Source of the DNA: Ptiloglossa arizonensis
Lineage: Eukaryota; Arthropoda; Insecta; Hymenoptera; Colletidae
NCBI RefSeq assembly: GCF_051014685.1
Contig: NW_027479517.1
Coordinates: 1-64,000 of the forward strand
Direction of reading: 5' to 3'
DNA length: 64,000 nt
The notes beneath the pieces are model-generated. The model searched no databases, was not told the origin of the DNA, and saw only the letters and a list, made by a program, of their open reading frames with translations. Positions 63,915 to 64,000 of the stretch are shown here, piece by piece (positions within the stretch are counted from its first letter, which is position 1; each line of letters begins with the position of its first letter). The translations under genes and the position numbers were made by a program.

Positions 63915-64000
63915 GTATGCGTACTTTTCCCCTAGGCCGTTCTAGTTATCCGTTTCGAGCATCAGAACTGCGAAAATTTTGAGTTTCTCAAACGTTTGTT

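Larger units (their letters stand above)
1..64000 (+). repeat. Satellite DNA array, 175-bp monomer, about 366 tandem copies
   Basis: The same 175-bp sequence recurs from the first to the last base, always on this strand. Taking the motif catctgaaag as monomer start, copies begin at 1, 176, 351, 526 and so on. Start positions leave remainder 1 on division by 175 up to about 4.65 kb, 7 from about 10.3 to 59.0 kb and 10 near the right end; ten small length changes explain the drift. Landmarks in monomer 176-350 are CCTAGG at monomer position 50, AAAATTTT at 92, TCGCGA at 139 and a 16-bp dyad at 146-161. It has 78 G+C and 12 CpG (about 1.4 times expected). I saw no inverted monomer, inserted element or unique sequence. 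The array is probably constitutive heterochromatin. Centromeric function is possible but not shown by sequence alone. The family is not one I recognise. Confidence 0.98.
52361..64000 (+). repeat. Right flank: rearranged higher-order copies
   Basis: About 52,400-53,400 repeats the 12-monomer unit of the second domain (cctttctggttattcatttcg, cagaaatgtg or cagaagtgtg, ttctttcctcc). About 55,120-56,270 repeats another part of it. The rest is made of duplicated blocks listed separately. Monomers with the gatcgacgaat dyad variant become frequent after about 60,350. Length changes return here: +1 near 59,033, +1 near 59,328, +1 near 60,029 and -3 near 63,913. The array continues past the right end of the window. 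Confidence 0.85.

Noticed and set aside
1..64000. CRISPR array
   Set aside because: There are no short repeats separated by unique spacers. The entire 175 bp repeats, with only substitutions between copies.
1..64000. Mobile-element or viral tandem origin (terminal repeats, polymerase or integrase fragments)
   Set aside because: No motif of such proteins was seen in any frame, and no terminal inverted repeats or target-site duplications are evident.

Overview
The whole window is one uninterrupted satellite DNA array. A monomer of 175 bp is repeated head to tail, always in the same orientation, about 366 times. I found no protein-coding gene, RNA gene, transposon, CRISPR array or unique-sequence gap. 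The short reading frames (mostly 62-77 codons, the longest 111) are by-products of the repeat. They recur at multiples of 175 bp, and because 175 is not divisible by 3 each frame re-reads the same monomer in a shifted frame before it stops. The arrangement (long array, nucleosome-scale monomer, nested higher-order repeats) points to heterochromatin of a eukaryote, possibly centromeric or pericentromeric. I do not recognise the satellite family and cannot name the organism. A representative monomer (176-350) has 78 G+C of 175 (44.6%) and 12 CpG, about 1.4 times expectation. CpG is therefore not depleted, which fits a genome with little germline CpG methylation (many invertebrates) better than a vertebrate or a typical plant. 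This is only a weak inference.

Layout. (1) 1 to about 17,740 is an older, more heterogeneous domain with private variants, a 525-bp tandem duplication (2,864-3,913), a large pair of near-identical 3.44-kb blocks (4,623-8,063 and 8,301-11,741, offset 3,678) and other partial duplications. (2) About 17,740-25,340 introduces a new monomer haplotype (called A here) and contains a 12-monomer (2,100-bp) higher-order repeat in two copies. (3) About 25,340-52,360 is a highly homogenised core of higher-order units. Delimited by one diagnostic monomer, they have 26, 20, 24, 13 and 36 monomers plus a last unit of about 28. They share head and tail blocks, and the middle block varies. (4) About 52,360-64,000 is a flank of rearranged copies with 2,625/2,975-, 701- and 1,750/1,575-bp duplications.

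The features most worth a second look are structural. Monomer length does not change across about 48.8 kb (10,267-59,032), while all ten net length changes lie outside that interval. A 16-bp dyad sits in most monomers, becoming a perfect palindrome in one monomer class and damaged in another that is almost never adjacent to itself. A second palindrome is created by two linked substitutions. Recombination scars are visible at base-pair scale. All identity statements come from reading by eye, not from an alignment program.
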